A stretch of DNA of 64,000 bases from Paenibacillus sp. IHBB 10380. GTDB lineage: Bacteria > Bacillota > Bacilli > Paenibacillales > Paenibacillaceae. The notes under the pieces were generated by a model that saw nothing but the letters and a program-made list of their open reading frames with translations, did no database searches and was not told the DNA's origin. This document shows, in pieces, positions 27,996-37,640 of the stretch. The stretch covers positions 5,084,001-5,148,000 of the forward strand of contig NZ_CP010976.1 in NCBI RefSeq assembly GCF_000949425.1. The letters are read 5' to 3'. The position numbers and the translations under genes were made by a program. Each line of letters opens with the position of its first letter. Position 1 is the first letter of the stretch.

Positions 27996-28601
27996 ATGAA
28001 TCATCAGTTGATATTTAAAAAGTTAGCTCTATCCGCCCTGCTAGTGTCCGCAATTGCCGCACCAACTGTAACGAACGCAGCTAGTGAGCCTAAGACAGTG
28101 AGCCCAGAAGCATTGTCCAAAGTCGTCACTACTCCAGCAGCCAATGTATTAACTACTACTTTTATTATGAGTAGCTGGGCTAACCCTCTGGAACTGGTTA
28201 CAACCTATTCACCCAATAGCCTGGAAGACTGGCAGAAGACACTAGAGCAATACAAGAAGGTAGCTGAAGAAACCAACAATATGCCATTTTTCATCGAAAT
28301 GGATAAGGCTAACATTGAGCTTGATCAGGCCTTTGAGATAAATATCGACGATGCGATGGATGTAGAAAGTACGATTGCCACGTCGATCATAGCGGTAGAA
28401 GGAGATGTGATTATTTCCGGTATTGCGAGTGAAACCGGTGTATTGGGACATTTCAGCGAAGCTGATCAAGCCTTTTTTAAAGCCCAAATCGCTCTAAATG
28501 ACGCATCTAAATCCAAAGATGCGATTGCGATCAAGGAAGCTTTAGCTGAGCTACTGGTACAGTACAAGCAGCAAATCGCGGATTTCGAAACAGCAAAGTA
28601 A
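27996..28601 (+). CDS. Secreted protein of unknown function (201 aa)
   Basis: A Sec signal peptide (MNHQLIFKKLALSALLVSAI, cleavage likely at TNAAS) is followed by a mostly helical mature region with a central segment TIATSIIAVEGDVIISGIAS and a KDAIAIKEALAELLVQYKQQ helix. No catalytic motif recognised. GAGGAG lies 10 bases before this ATG; the open frame extends upstream to 27930 without merit. It is transcribed divergently from the response regulator. Confidence 0.75.
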   Translation: MNHQLIFKKLALSALLVSAIAAPTVTNAASEPKTVSPEALSKVVTTPAANVLTTTFIMSSWANPLELVTTYSPNSLEDWQKTLEQYKKVAEETNNMPFFIEMDKANIELDQAFEINIDDAMDVESTIATSIIAVEGDVIISGIASETGVLGHFSEADQAFFKAQIALNDASKSKDAIAIKEALAELLVQYKQQIADFETAK

Positions 28602-28655
28602 TGAAATAGATAGAGATAAGAGTTTGCAAGAACAACATTCAAGGAGATATTAAAA

Positions 28656-28707
28656 ATAAGACAATCCCTGCTTCAGCCGTCCGGCTGGGAAGGGATTGTT
28701 TTATTTT
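28656..28707 (+). terminator. Terminator after secreted-protein gene
   Basis: Stem AATAAGACAATCCCT / AGGGATTGTTTTATT with an inner CAGCC/GGCTG stem. Beyond it, to 28960, I see only promoter-like AT-rich sequence. Confidence 0.85.
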
Positions 28708-28960
28708 CGTATGGTGTTTAAATCCACGGATGAAACAATGGGACACCGTTGGCACTTGAAGTTCCCTGTGGACGAATGCGAAAGTGACATACTATTTACA
28801 TAATTGGTATTAATGTATAAAATATCCATAACAACAAAGTTTACTAACTGAAAGTGAGAGAACTGTCCTGTTGTAAGGCGGGACATCGTGCATGTCTCTT
28901 TTTCAGTAAATAGTTGCTATGCATATTATGGTTAAAATAATGACTTTGGAGGTGGAGTAC

Positions 28961-30184
28961 TTGGCGCGTGTATTAGTTGTTATGACACCTGCAGAGGGAC
29001 ATGTTAATCCGTCGTTGGGGTTAATCAAGCAGCTGGTAGAGAACGGCGAGGAAATAGTCTATGTGTGCACAGAAGAATATCGTACGAAAATTGAACAGAC
29101 AGGAGCACAATTAAGAACCTATACCTTCTTTAAAGATCCTGATTTAAAGCCGATAGAATTTAACCATCCTTATCAATTTGCGCATAGGATGGTTAGCAGT
29201 ATTATTCAGCGGATTATCCCGGAGGTTCTGAGAGTTATCGAGAATGAATCATATGATTATTTGATTTTTGACTCTTTAATGGGATGGGGAGGCCAAATCA
29301 TTGCTGGAAGGCTGGGCATACCAGCGGTATGCTCTATCAGTTCCTTTGTTTTTGTGGAGCCTCTGGGATCAGGCTATGAATTAGAGGTGAGCAATGAAGA
29401 GGTTAGGGAGCTCTATGAGACTACAATGAAATTGACGCAGCAATTAGCTGCTCGTTTCGATGTGGAAGCTCCTGCTATGGAGGACATTACTGGGCATCCA
29501 GGGCAATTAAAGCTCGTATATACAAGCCGTTATTTTCAACCATTAGCGGAAAGGCTGGACGATAGCTTTATTTTTTCTGGCCCTTCTATTGTGCCTCGCA
29601 ATGATGCGCCAACTTTCTCATATGAACGGCTTCATACTTCGTATAAACAGACAGTTTACATTTCAATGGGAACCATTTTAAATAGAGACATTGATTTTTA
29701 TAAGCTTTGCTTTACAGCATTTCATGATTTGCCTGTACAATTTATATTGTCTTCAGGGAAACAAACAAATATAGAGCCATTGGTTGATTATATCCCTGAC
29801 AATTTTATAGTAAGGCCATATCTTCCGCAACTGGAAGTGCTGCAACATGTAGATGCATTTCTTACACATGCTGGCATGAACAGTACAAGTGAAGCCTTGT
29901 ATTACAATGTGCCGCTGGTGATGCTTCCATTGACCTCGGATCAGCCTCTTGTGGCAAGGCGGGTGCAGGAGCTTGGTGCGGGTGTTATCGTTGATAAAGA
30001 CAACCTCACTCCCGAGGCGTTGAGAACTGCTTTATTAGAGGTATTGAACAATGCATCCTATAAGCAGCAAGCTTGCGTGATTGGCGAAACTTTACGTCAG
30101 GCTGGTGGCTACAAGCAGGCTGCTGCTGCCATCATGAACTTTTTTGCCGATTGTAGATTGTCAGCAATCCCTTCACTAGACTGA
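28961..30184 (+). CDS. MGT-type glycosyltransferase (GT1, YjiC-like)
   Basis: 407 residues with the GT-B fold of macrolide/flavonoid glucosyltransferases. The N-terminal acceptor domain starts ARVLVVMTPAEGHVNPSLG. The C-terminal donor signature THAGMNSTSEALYYNVPLVM with PLTSDQPLVARRV binds a UDP-sugar. It probably glycosylates a small hydrophobic compound for detoxification. TTG is chosen as start because GGAGGTGGAG precedes it; the frame extends to 28919. It is monocistronic. Confidence 0.9.
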   Translation: MARVLVVMTPAEGHVNPSLGLIKQLVENGEEIVYVCTEEYRTKIEQTGAQLRTYTFFKDPDLKPIEFNHPYQFAHRMVSSIIQRIIPEVLRVIENESYDYLIFDSLMGWGGQIIAGRLGIPAVCSISSFVFVEPLGSGYELEVSNEEVRELYETTMKLTQQLAARFDVEAPAMEDITGHPGQLKLVYTSRYFQPLAERLDDSFIFSGPSIVPRNDAPTFSYERLHTSYKQTVYISMGTILNRDIDFYKLCFTAFHDLPVQFILSSGKQTNIEPLVDYIPDNFIVRPYLPQLEVLQHVDAFLTHAGMNSTSEALYYNVPLVMLPLTSDQPLVARRVQELGAGVIVDKDNLTPEALRTALLEVLNNASYKQQACVIGETLRQAGGYKQAAAAIMNFFADCRLSAIPSLD

Positions 30185-30397
30185 TAGACTGAAAGTGTTT
30201 ATGAGCCTGGGCGTTATATGTAAATATTCCCTTATGGTAGACAAAGAAATCTGTGAAGAAGGACTTGCTTTGTTTACCTGAAGGGATTTTGTAGATCATT
30301 ATCACAAAAGATTTAACAGACTCGAACATTACTCTCTTTTACTAGCTACGATTATGATTAACGATCCCGATCAATACATGCTACCGGTGGAAATGCG

Positions 30398-30438
30398 GTG
30401 ACCTCTAATTTATTTAGAAGTCATCTTTTCTTTTTTTT
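30398..30438 (+). terminator. Terminator-like hairpin downstream of glycosyltransferase
   Basis: GTGACCTCTAAAT-type stem (GTGACCTCTAAT / ATTTAGAAGTCATC, imperfect) followed by TTTTCTTTTTTTT. The stretch 30185-30397 shows no supportable gene. Confidence 0.65.
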
Positions 30439-30470
30439 ACATTTCTCAAGCTTGGCGGGACTAGAGCATC

Positions 30471-30503
30471 CAAATAAAGGCTCACCACTTGAGCCTTTAT
30501 TTG
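30471..30503. terminator. Perfect hairpin, bidirectional terminator
   Basis: CAAATAAAGGCTCA / TGAGCCTTTATTTG with a 5-base loop, placed between the convergent glycosyltransferase and oxidoreductase genes. Confidence 0.7.
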
Positions 30504-30569
30504 GATACGTATAGAAACAACTATGAATCGAGGTCACTAGCGGAGGCTTACAGTGGCTTGGTCTTTAGC

Positions 30570-31550
30570 TCAATCTATTCTGACCCCTATATTACCGAAT
30601 TGCTCTCCCTGTTGCAGTCGTTGAAAGGCTTGAATCGTATCTTGTAAAGGATACACTCTGTCAATGATAGGGCGGAGCGAGTGGCGTTCCATAAATTGAA
30701 GCATAGCAGTAAACTCTTCACTGCTTCCCATTGAGGTGCCGATGATACTGATTTGGGGGAAAAATATGGATCGTATCGGGATCTCCATTCGATCTCCCGA
30801 GCTTGCTCCAAACGTAACGATACGGCCATTCGGCTTAATGATCTCAAAGTAGTGTTGAAACGTTGCAGGCCCGATACTGTCAAGGATGAGGTCCACGGTG
30901 TCACCGTTCATACTGTTCTTCCAATCGCTATGACTGTCAAATGCATAGTCAGCACCATGTGCGAGTGCAGCTTGTCTCTTCGTTTCACTGCGCGATGTGA
31001 CGCTGACTCGTGCACCCGCCGCTGAAGCCATAAGCATGGCATAAGTCGCTACACCGCCACCAATACCAGGAATAAGGACATGTTCACCTCGCTGTAAGCA
31101 GCCTCTCGTGAACAGAGCCCGATAGGCTGTCAAGGCGGACAAGGGCAGCACGCCCGCTTCTTCCCAAGATAGGTAAGCTGGCTTGCTGACGGCATTTTGC
31201 GCAGGTACGATGATAGACTCGGCGAATGTACCATCTGAAGGACCGCCTACAATGGCTGGAACGTATGGAACATTGTCGGCGGATTCCCATCCGATACACG
31301 GATTAATGATGACATCTGAACCTACTGTAAGGTTGGATACGCCTTCACCTATTGCTTCAATCCTGCCCGCGCCATCCGAACCGAGAATCAAAGGGGCATC
31401 CTGTTCTGTTCTATCTGCCATGAGGAACAAGTCTCGATGGTTCAACCCTGCAGCTTTCAGCCTCACTTTTACTTCGCCGTAGCTCGGCTGTTTGTCAATA
31501 ACGTGTTCATATGTCAGGCCCTTCAAGCCGGCATGTACGATTGCTTTCAT
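30570..31550 (-). CDS. Zinc-free MDR-family oxidoreductase (quinone oxidoreductase/YogA-like)
   Basis: 326 residues of the medium-chain dehydrogenase/reductase superfamily. GroES-like N-domain ([35 protein letters not shown]) and a Rossmann domain with [20 protein letters not shown] for NAD(P)H binding. The structural-zinc cysteine cluster is missing, as in YogA-like proteins. GGAGG precedes the ATG at 31550; the upstream extension to 31649 overlaps the promoter region. It diverges from a LysR regulator, which probably controls it. Confidence 0.9.
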   Translation of the reverse strand: MKAIVHAGLKGLTYEHVIDKQPSYGEVKVRLKAAGLNHRDLFLMADRTEQDAPLILGSDGAGRIEAIGEGVSNLTVGSDVIINPCIGWESADNVPYVPAIVGGPSDGTFAESIIVPAQNAVSKPAYLSWEEAGVLPLSALTAYRALFTRGCLQRGEHVLIPGIGGGVATYAMLMASAAGARVSVTSRSETKRQAALAHGADYAFDSHSDWKNSMNGDTVDLILDSIGPATFQHYFEIIKPNGRIVTFGASSGDRMEIPIRSIFFPQISIIGTSMGSSEEFTAMLQFMERHSLRPIIDRVYPLQDTIQAFQRLQQGEQFGNIGVRID

Positions 31551-31679
31551 CCTAATTCCTCCCGTAATTCGTATTTCGATGAATCTATATTGAATTGTAC
31601 ATAGTGGGGATCTTCCAGTAAAATGAACAAAACCGAATGTGAGTATCATAAATGATCATACCAAGCAGGTGATTTAGAA

Positions 31680-32546
31680 ATGGAAAGCGGAGATTTGAGA
31701 ATATTTCAAGCCGTAGCGCGCGAGGGTAGCATAACGAAGGCCGCGCAAATGTTGAATTATGTACAGTCTAATGTGACTACCCGAATTCAGTATCTTGAGA
31801 CTCAGTTGAAGATACCCCTTTTTCGGCGATCCAATCGGGGGATGACGCTAACTCCGGCTGGCGTGAACCTGCTGGAATATGCGGATAAAATACTGACTTT
31901 GATGGACGAGGCTGTGAAATCTACACAATACTCGGACCATCCTGCAGGTCCTCTCCGGATAGGTTCCATCGAGACGACAGCGGTCATTCATTTGACCCCT
32001 CTATTGACCGAGTATCACTCACGATATCCCGATGTTAATTTATCCCTCATTACGGGTGTGACACATGGTCTCTTACAAAAGGTGTTGGATTACGAACTAG
32101 ATGGAGCCTTTGTCTATGGACCCATTGACTATCCAGATATAGAATACGTTGCGGCTTTCGAAGAGGAGTTGGTGCTGATCTCGGAACCGGGGAAGAGCGA
32201 TATACGCGAATTGCTTACGAAACCGATGTTGTTTTTCGACGTTGGATGCACACATCGCAGAAGAGCTGAGAGCTTCTTAAGCGAAAGCGGGCTGACCTCC
32301 TATAAAATTATGGAATTTGGAACACTAGAAGTGATTCTAGGTGGGGTTTCCGCTGGGCTCGGCGTGTCTATGCTACCACGATCTTCGATTGCCAAGGCGG
32401 AAGAAGCAGGAATAATCACTTCCCACCGTCTGCCTGAAAAGTACCGGGATTTGCAGGTATGGTTTGTACATCGGCGGGACTCGATTTACTCTAGTGCGTT
32501 ATTAAGATTACTCCAATGGATTGAACAGGAGGGTACGGTGTTTTGA
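31680..32546 (+). CDS. LysR-family transcriptional regulator
   Basis: 288 residues. N-terminal LysR helix-turn-helix (EGSITKAAQMLNYVQSNVTT, LETQLKIPLFRRSNRGMTLT) and a C-terminal type 2 periplasmic-binding-like effector domain, close to the CzcR/YofA group. It is divergent from the oxidoreductase with a 129-base shared promoter region, the classical LysR arrangement. Confidence 0.93.
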   Translation: MESGDLRIFQAVAREGSITKAAQMLNYVQSNVTTRIQYLETQLKIPLFRRSNRGMTLTPAGVNLLEYADKILTLMDEAVKSTQYSDHPAGPLRIGSIETTAVIHLTPLLTEYHSRYPDVNLSLITGVTHGLLQKVLDYELDGAFVYGPIDYPDIEYVAAFEEELVLISEPGKSDIRELLTKPMLFFDVGCTHRRRAESFLSESGLTSYKIMEFGTLEVILGGVSAGLGVSMLPRSSIAKAEEAGIITSHRLPEKYRDLQVWFVHRRDSIYSSALLRLLQWIEQEGTVF

Positions 32547-32718
32547 AGTCGTACGTTTCTCAAGCTTTCCCCTGATCGCAGTTATCGCAGAGAGACTTTT
32601 GTGATGGCTGCTTTTTCTGTTGTGTTCTGGACTTCCAGCGGGAGTCATGCGGATGTATACCCTGTGCGATGAATATGTTACCATATAATCCTAAGTGGAA
32701 TATATACATATTAAGGTT

Positions 32719-32738
32719 TATAATTGAAAGCGTTTACT
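32719..32738 (+). promoter_or_regulatory. Promoter -10 box and cre-like site before the YesM-type kinase
   Basis: TATAAT (32719-32724) is directly followed by TGAAAGCGTTTACT, which fits the CcpA cre consensus TGWAANCGNTNWCA except for the last base. This position allows carbon catabolite repression. The -35 region is weak. Confidence 0.6.
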
Positions 32739-32787
32739 TTGGTGAATATCCAGATTCCGCTATGTGTAACTAGAGCGAGGTGTGAGC

Positions 32788-34557
32788 ATGAAAAAATGGC
32801 TAGGGAGATCCCTTAAGCACAAATTATCGCTGTTAATCATTATCACCACACTTGTTCCTTTGCTGTTTCTGGGATTCTTCTCTTATAACATAGCGGCAGG
32901 TCTGACAGAAGAGAAGGCAAAAATTTCAGGGATGAACACGCTACGCCAGCTTGAGGCCTATTTGGCTACGATGGTCAAAGATGTGGAGAACATGTCTTTA
33001 TTCCTAATCGGACATCATGGCGTACAGAATTATCTGAAATCACCTGAAGGTGATTTCGTCCAGCAAACATCTATTATTAGCTTCTTAACAAATCTGGCCT
33101 TTTCCAAAGATTATATTGCGAATATCATTATTGAACCGTTAGGTGCCAAACCGCCCATTTCTCATAAATCATTAGTGGGGTCTGATTTCATTGATATAAC
33201 GCAGTCCATCCCCAATTATTATGAAAAAGAATCTAAATGGTGGTCCAGCGTCCATCAGCAATGGACTTTCGAAGGAGTGCGTAAGGTCATTACGTTCGCC
33301 AGACCGATTCGCAGCACAGATAAATACAGACTTATCGGGAGAGAGCAGATCAATCTTGATCAATCCGTGATCTCGGAACAAATCAGGCAATCCGTTTTGG
33401 AGAAAAGTGGGTTTATTCTGCTCCTTGATGAGAAGAATCGGATTCTCGCGGGCCCTTCCAACTGGGAGACGAACCTTCCACTTTCAAATTATTATCCAGA
33501 TATCGGTCCTTTTGAAGGCGTGAGCGGATCTATGGATTATGGGGAAGGTGCCGAAAAGAAAACCATTCTCTATAAAATCATGTCCAGCGGGAACTGGAAG
33601 TTGGTTGGTATCATTCCTTCCGAAGAGTATCGTTCGCAAAACCGTTACTTTCTTATTTTGACGGCGGTAGCTGTCTCCGTTGCGATTTTATTCGTTATTA
33701 TTTTCGTTCTCTTTCTAATCCAGAAAATTACGAATCCGTTGTCTGCATTAACCAAATTCCTCAAGAATTGGAGTCCGGAAGAGCCTGTGCCTGCGATTCC
33801 TGTGAAGTCGATAGATGAAGTGGGTCAGCTTATTGTCAGTTATAACAAGCTAAGCTCCCGTATTGTCCAACTAACTGACGAAGTCAAATGGAATGAATCA
33901 CTCAAAAAGGAAGCAGATATGCAGGCGCTACAAATTCAGATGAATCCGCATTTTCTGTACAATACCTTATCCTCCGTTCATTGGCTGGCACTTATGAATG
34001 GTGATGCTAAAATTGCTCAAATGGTGGGATCATTAAGCGACTTTTTGAGATTTAGTCTAAATAATGGTCAAGAATATTGTTCTATTGAGCAAGAGATTAG
34101 CCATGTCCAAAATTATGTAAGCATTCAATCCATTCGATATCCAGATAAATTTGTATTTCAGGTGAATGTGGATGCAGCTATACAGGAACAGTTGATGTTG
34201 AAGCTTCTACTACAGCCATTGGTTGAAAATGCGATGCTACACGGCATATTGAAACGTGATGGACACGGCTGTATTACAATCGATGCCAAGTGCGATGAAC
34301 AAGGTATCCATTTTACCGTAGCAGACGATGGTATCGGGATTGTGCCTGAGCGATTGAATTGGCTTCACACAAAGTTGTCGGAGCATCCAGCTCATGAGAA
34401 GGAACGTCCCACTAAAGGGGGTTATGGGCTGCGTAACGTTCATAATCGACTGCTGCTTCATTATGGCAAGGAAGCAGGGCTTCGCGTTGAGGGGACTGAA
34501 GGAGAGGGAACCCGGGTCATGTTTACTATTCCCATCTTACGGGATACGGACAGCTAG
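32788..34557 (+). CDS. YesM-type sensor histidine kinase
   Basis: 589 residues: membrane segment near the N-terminus (LLIIITTLVPLLFLGFFSYN region), a Cache-like extracellular sensor of about 260 residues, membrane segment 2 (about 287-312), HAMP, then the His_kinase domain with IQMNPHFLYNTLSSVHWLAL (phospho-His) and a C-terminal HATPase (LLQPLVENAMLHGI, TVADDGIGI). An in-frame GTG lies 6 bases upstream; ATG 32788 has the better distance to GCGAGG. It senses a sugar, probably through the binding protein encoded downstream, and signals to the adjacent AraC-type regulator. Confidence 0.92.
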   Translation: MKKWLGRSLKHKLSLLIIITTLVPLLFLGFFSYNIAAGLTEEKAKISGMNTLRQLEAYLATMVKDVENMSLFLIGHHGVQNYLKSPEGDFVQQTSIISFLTNLAFSKDYIANIIIEPLGAKPPISHKSLVGSDFIDITQSIPNYYEKESKWWSSVHQQWTFEGVRKVITFARPIRSTDKYRLIGREQINLDQSVISEQIRQSVLEKSGFILLLDEKNRILAGPSNWETNLPLSNYYPDIGPFEGVSGSMDYGEGAEKKTILYKIMSSGNWKLVGIIPSEEYRSQNRYFLILTAVAVSVAILFVIIFVLFLIQKITNPLSALTKFLKNWSPEEPVPAIPVKSIDEVGQLIVSYNKLSSRIVQLTDEVKWNESLKKEADMQALQIQMNPHFLYNTLSSVHWLALMNGDAKIAQMVGSLSDFLRFSLNNGQEYCSIEQEISHVQNYVSIQSIRYPDKFVFQVNVDAAIQEQLMLKLLLQPLVENAMLHGILKRDGHGCITIDAKCDEQGIHFTVADDGIGIVPERLNWLHTKLSEHPAHEKERPTKGGYGLRNVHNRLLLHYGKEAGLRVEGTEGEGTRVMFTIPILRDTDS

Positions 34558-34593
34558 CAGCATACAAGGAATGTGGCGAAGGAGACGATGAGA

Positions 34594-36141
34594 GTGAAAG
34601 TGCTAATTGTTGACGATGAAGTGATTATTCGCACCGGATTAAGTACAGTAATCAATTGGGAAGCTAGCGGATTCACTGTACTTGAGCCGGCCGGCTCGGC
34701 TGAAGAGGCCCTACTGCGTATTCCTACCGAACGTCCGGAAATTATCTTTACGGACATTCGGATGACCGGAAAAAGTGGCCTGGAGATGGCTCATGAAGTG
34801 AAAAAGGAATATCCCGACATAGAAATGATCGTTATCTCTGGTTTTGATGAGTTTGTATATGCGCAACAAGCATTACGGGAAGGGGTCAGCGATTATTTGC
34901 TCAAAACAAGTCGCCCCGATGAGATTATTCAAGCTGCTCTAAGAGCAAAGCAACGACTCGAACGGCGAAGACATGAGAATGAACAGGGTAAGGCGAAGGA
35001 AACCGTAGTGAACCGAAGCTTTCTAAGAGAATTGTTTACTTCTGCTTCCTGTCTAAAGGAAGAGACAGTAACGGAACTATGGAACAGGTACCCAGAGCTA
35101 CGTCTGAACAAAGGTAAACAGTTACTACAGATCTGGATCATCTCAATAGAAGATGAGGACTTAGAAGAGGTCCGTAATCTTGATGTGCTGCATAGCGCAC
35201 TTGGTGAAATGTTAACAGGACTTTTGCCGTGCGAGTGGCTACCATGGAATCAATCCTTATTGTTACTGGTTAAAATAAAAGCCGATAATAATGGCTGGGA
35301 CCCGGTAGAGTGGGCGATTCGAAAAGCGGAGCAAGTACTCCAATGCCAGCTATTTGCAGCTTGCGGTCGGAGTATAGAAGATGTATATCAGCTACGGCAA
35401 GCTATGGACACCGCTGTAGAGGCCAGCTCCTATGCTTGGCTGCTAGATCATGAGCGGAGTGTTCGCTATGAAGAAATTGGAGACCGCAAAGGGCTCCGAA
35501 GGGTCTGTACGATAGAAGAAGAGACTGCAATTACCTCTTTATTGCGAGCGGGTAGTAAGGAAGAATTACGGAAACGGATTGGGAATATATTAGAGCGAAG
35601 CAAGCAGGATGATCAGGCGACGCCTGGTTCGGTTCAGGCTTACTTGAACTCTTTGCTTATTGCTGGCTACCGATGGTTGGAACGCGCCGCGACTTCAATC
35701 GGGTGTTCAAATTTGCTACCTCATGGAGAGGAAGTCGATAAGTTAGAATTGGCACAAAGGCCAGAGCAGACACTTATTTATCATTTTGAATTGATGATGA
35801 ATCAGTACGGTCTTATGGCTTCAGCTACAAGTCCGGTCCAGCGTGCTCTTGCCTATATTCACGATCACTTAGATCAAAGCCTATCCCTGAGTCAAGTAGC
35901 CAAACATGTACATATGAACACGAACTATTTCAGCGAAGTATTCAAACGGGAAACCGGGCAGAATTATATTGAATTTGTTACACAGGCCAAGCTACGTAAA
36001 GCGATGTCCATGTTAAGTGAGACACCCGCTAAAATCAGCGAAGTAGCCAATCAAATCGGATATGAGGATATCAAGCACTTTAATCGTTTATTCAAAAAAT
36101 TCACAGGTCAGACCCCTTCGGAGTATCGGGGTAAGAGCTGA
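34594..36141 (+). CDS. YesN-type response regulator, AraC family
   Basis: 515 residues. The receiver domain begins VKVLIVDDEVIIRTG, with Asp in IIFTDIRMTGKSG and a KTSRP segment at the Lys position. A linker of about 280 residues follows. The C-terminal AraC double helix-turn-helix (LSLSQVAKHVHMNTNYFSEV; ISEVANQIGYEDIKHFNRLF) ends the protein. The longest frame starts at GTG 34573 and an ATG lies at 34588, but AAGGAG is 9 bases before GTG 34594, giving the usual VKVLIVDDE start. A direct repeat before the next gene is its likely binding site. Confidence 0.92.
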   Translation: MKVLIVDDEVIIRTGLSTVINWEASGFTVLEPAGSAEEALLRIPTERPEIIFTDIRMTGKSGLEMAHEVKKEYPDIEMIVISGFDEFVYAQQALREGVSDYLLKTSRPDEIIQAALRAKQRLERRRHENEQGKAKETVVNRSFLRELFTSASCLKEETVTELWNRYPELRLNKGKQLLQIWIISIEDEDLEEVRNLDVLHSALGEMLTGLLPCEWLPWNQSLLLLVKIKADNNGWDPVEWAIRKAEQVLQCQLFAACGRSIEDVYQLRQAMDTAVEASSYAWLLDHERSVRYEEIGDRKGLRRVCTIEEETAITSLLRAGSKEELRKRIGNILERSKQDDQATPGSVQAYLNSLLIAGYRWLERAATSIGCSNLLPHGEEVDKLELAQRPEQTLIYHFELMMNQYGLMASATSPVQRALAYIHDHLDQSLSLSQVAKHVHMNTNYFSEVFKRETGQNYIEFVTQAKLRKAMSMLSETPAKISEVANQIGYEDIKHFNRLFKKFTGQTPSEYRGKS

Positions 36142-36146
36142 GAATT

Positions 36147-36203
36147 ATCCCCCTATCAACTGAATTATATCCCCTATGTATCCGCTTTCATTATCTTTAT
36201 AAT
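36147..36203 (+). promoter_or_regulatory. Direct repeat and promoter of the sugar ABC operon
   Basis: ATCCCCCTAT (36147-36156) and ATCCCCTAT (36169-36177) repeat at a 21-22 base interval, two helical turns. The second copy overlaps the -35 region of a promoter with TATAAT at 36198-36203. This is the geometry of an AraC-type activator that contacts RNA polymerase. Confidence 0.6.
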
Positions 36204-36278
36204 TAGGGTATTCATCGTTATAGGATGAACTAAGGTTAGTTAATTGGTTCGCTCTATATGACTTAAGGGGGATTGACT

Positions 36279-37601
36279 ATGAGATCAATACGGAAAATGA
36301 GTCTTATGCTATTGATTATGGCGTTTATCCTTGCAGCTTGTGGGGACAGCGGCAACAACAAAGCTGCAGAAGTCACCAAAAAGGATGAGAAAGTAAAGCT
36401 GACCATATGGCATAACTTTGCCGGAGATGACTTGCGTGCCAAAGCGGTGAGAGGACTTATTGAGAAGTATGCTTTGGACAATCCGCAGGTTGAACTCGAT
36501 GCACAAGCAATTCCGCCAGATGGCTATCGTCAACGCTTAAGCACGGTTGCGGCTGGTAATGAACTGCCTGATATATTTTTCGTTTATGCGGGAAGTCAGT
36601 CGGCTGAATTACATAAAGCCGGATTATTGCAACCGATTACAGAAGTTATTGAAAAGAATCCGGAGTGGAAGGACAATTTCATGCCGGGCGCGTTTGATGC
36701 CTTCACATTTGAGCAAGACAAGATTTACTCAGCTCCTATAAGTATGTCAGCAACATCAATTCTCTACTATAACACGTCCATATTTGAGAAATATAAGGTT
36801 AAGGTCCCAACAACATGGGATGAAATGTTGACAGCCATTAAGGTTTTTAACGAAAATAAAATCACTCCGATTGCACTAGGCAATAAAGCACCATGGGTGG
36901 CGCAATCGACAATAATCGGTTCGCTTGCAGATCGTGTAACCGGGACAGAATGGTTTAAGAATGCATCTGCTCAAAAGGGTGCGAAATTCACAGATCCTGA
37001 ATTCATTCAATCACTAGGTTACTTTAAGCAGCTTGTCGATAATAAGGCGTTCCAAGAGGGTGCCAACAGTATAGACAATACGCAAGCAGAGCAATATTTC
37101 ATTCAAGGGGAGGCGGCTATGATGATTAGCGGCGCCTGGACGCTAACCAACTTAGCAGCATCAGCAAGTGAAGAACAGATGAAGGTCATTGATGTCACTG
37201 TACTTCCATCTATTCCAGGAGGTAAAGGAGATTCGAACACCATTTCCGGTGGAGCCGGCGGCGGTATGGCATTGAGCAAACGTACAGAAGGTGCAGCTAA
37301 AGATGCAGCTCTCGATCTCATTTATGCTATGAGTGGTCCGGAAGCTCAGAAGGCCATTGCAGAGAGTAATTCCATGGTAATGTACGATATGGAGATTGAT
37401 CAATCCAAGGTAAGCTCGCTTTATTATAAAGCGTTCAATTTGGTCAAGAAGACAAATATCACACCGGTCTACGATGCATATCTGTCTGCGGAAGCAGCAG
37501 AAGTGATCAATAACGGACTCCAAGAAATTATGACAGGTGGCACTCCAGAAAGTGTTGCGAAGAAACTTCAGGACGCACAGGCAAGATCCGTTACCCCATA
37601 A
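36279..37601 (+). CDS. Sugar ABC transporter solute-binding lipoprotein (family 1)
   Basis: 440 residues with a lipoprotein signal (lipobox LAAC at about residue 21) and a family 1 extracellular binding fold: LTIWHNFAGDD, ELPDIFFVYAGSQSAELHKA, YYNTSIFEKYKVKVPTTWDE and an AAMMISGAWTL segment are typical of CUT1 oligosaccharide binders. AGGGGG precedes the ATG. It works with the two permeases that follow; the ATPase is not encoded here and is probably a shared MsmX-type protein. The sugar is unknown. Confidence 0.92.
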   Translation: MRSIRKMSLMLLIMAFILAACGDSGNNKAAEVTKKDEKVKLTIWHNFAGDDLRAKAVRGLIEKYALDNPQVELDAQAIPPDGYRQRLSTVAAGNELPDIFFVYAGSQSAELHKAGLLQPITEVIEKNPEWKDNFMPGAFDAFTFEQDKIYSAPISMSATSILYYNTSIFEKYKVKVPTTWDEMLTAIKVFNENKITPIALGNKAPWVAQSTIIGSLADRVTGTEWFKNASAQKGAKFTDPEFIQSLGYFKQLVDNKAFQEGANSIDNTQAEQYFIQGEAAMMISGAWTLTNLAASASEEQMKVIDVTVLPSIPGGKGDSNTISGGAGGGMALSKRTEGAAKDAALDLIYAMSGPEAQKAIAESNSMVMYDMEIDQSKVSSLYYKAFNLVKKTNITPVYDAYLSAEAAEVINNGLQEIMTGGTPESVAKKLQDAQARSVTP

Positions 37602-37640
37602 TAAGGCTATCCTGAGTCGACATAAGGAGGGAGACTTACC

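Noticed and set aside
30320..30405. Short frame resembling an ABC permease tail (LLATIMINDPDQYMLPVEMR)
   Set aside because: Too short and without flanking similarity; a chance resemblance cannot be excluded.
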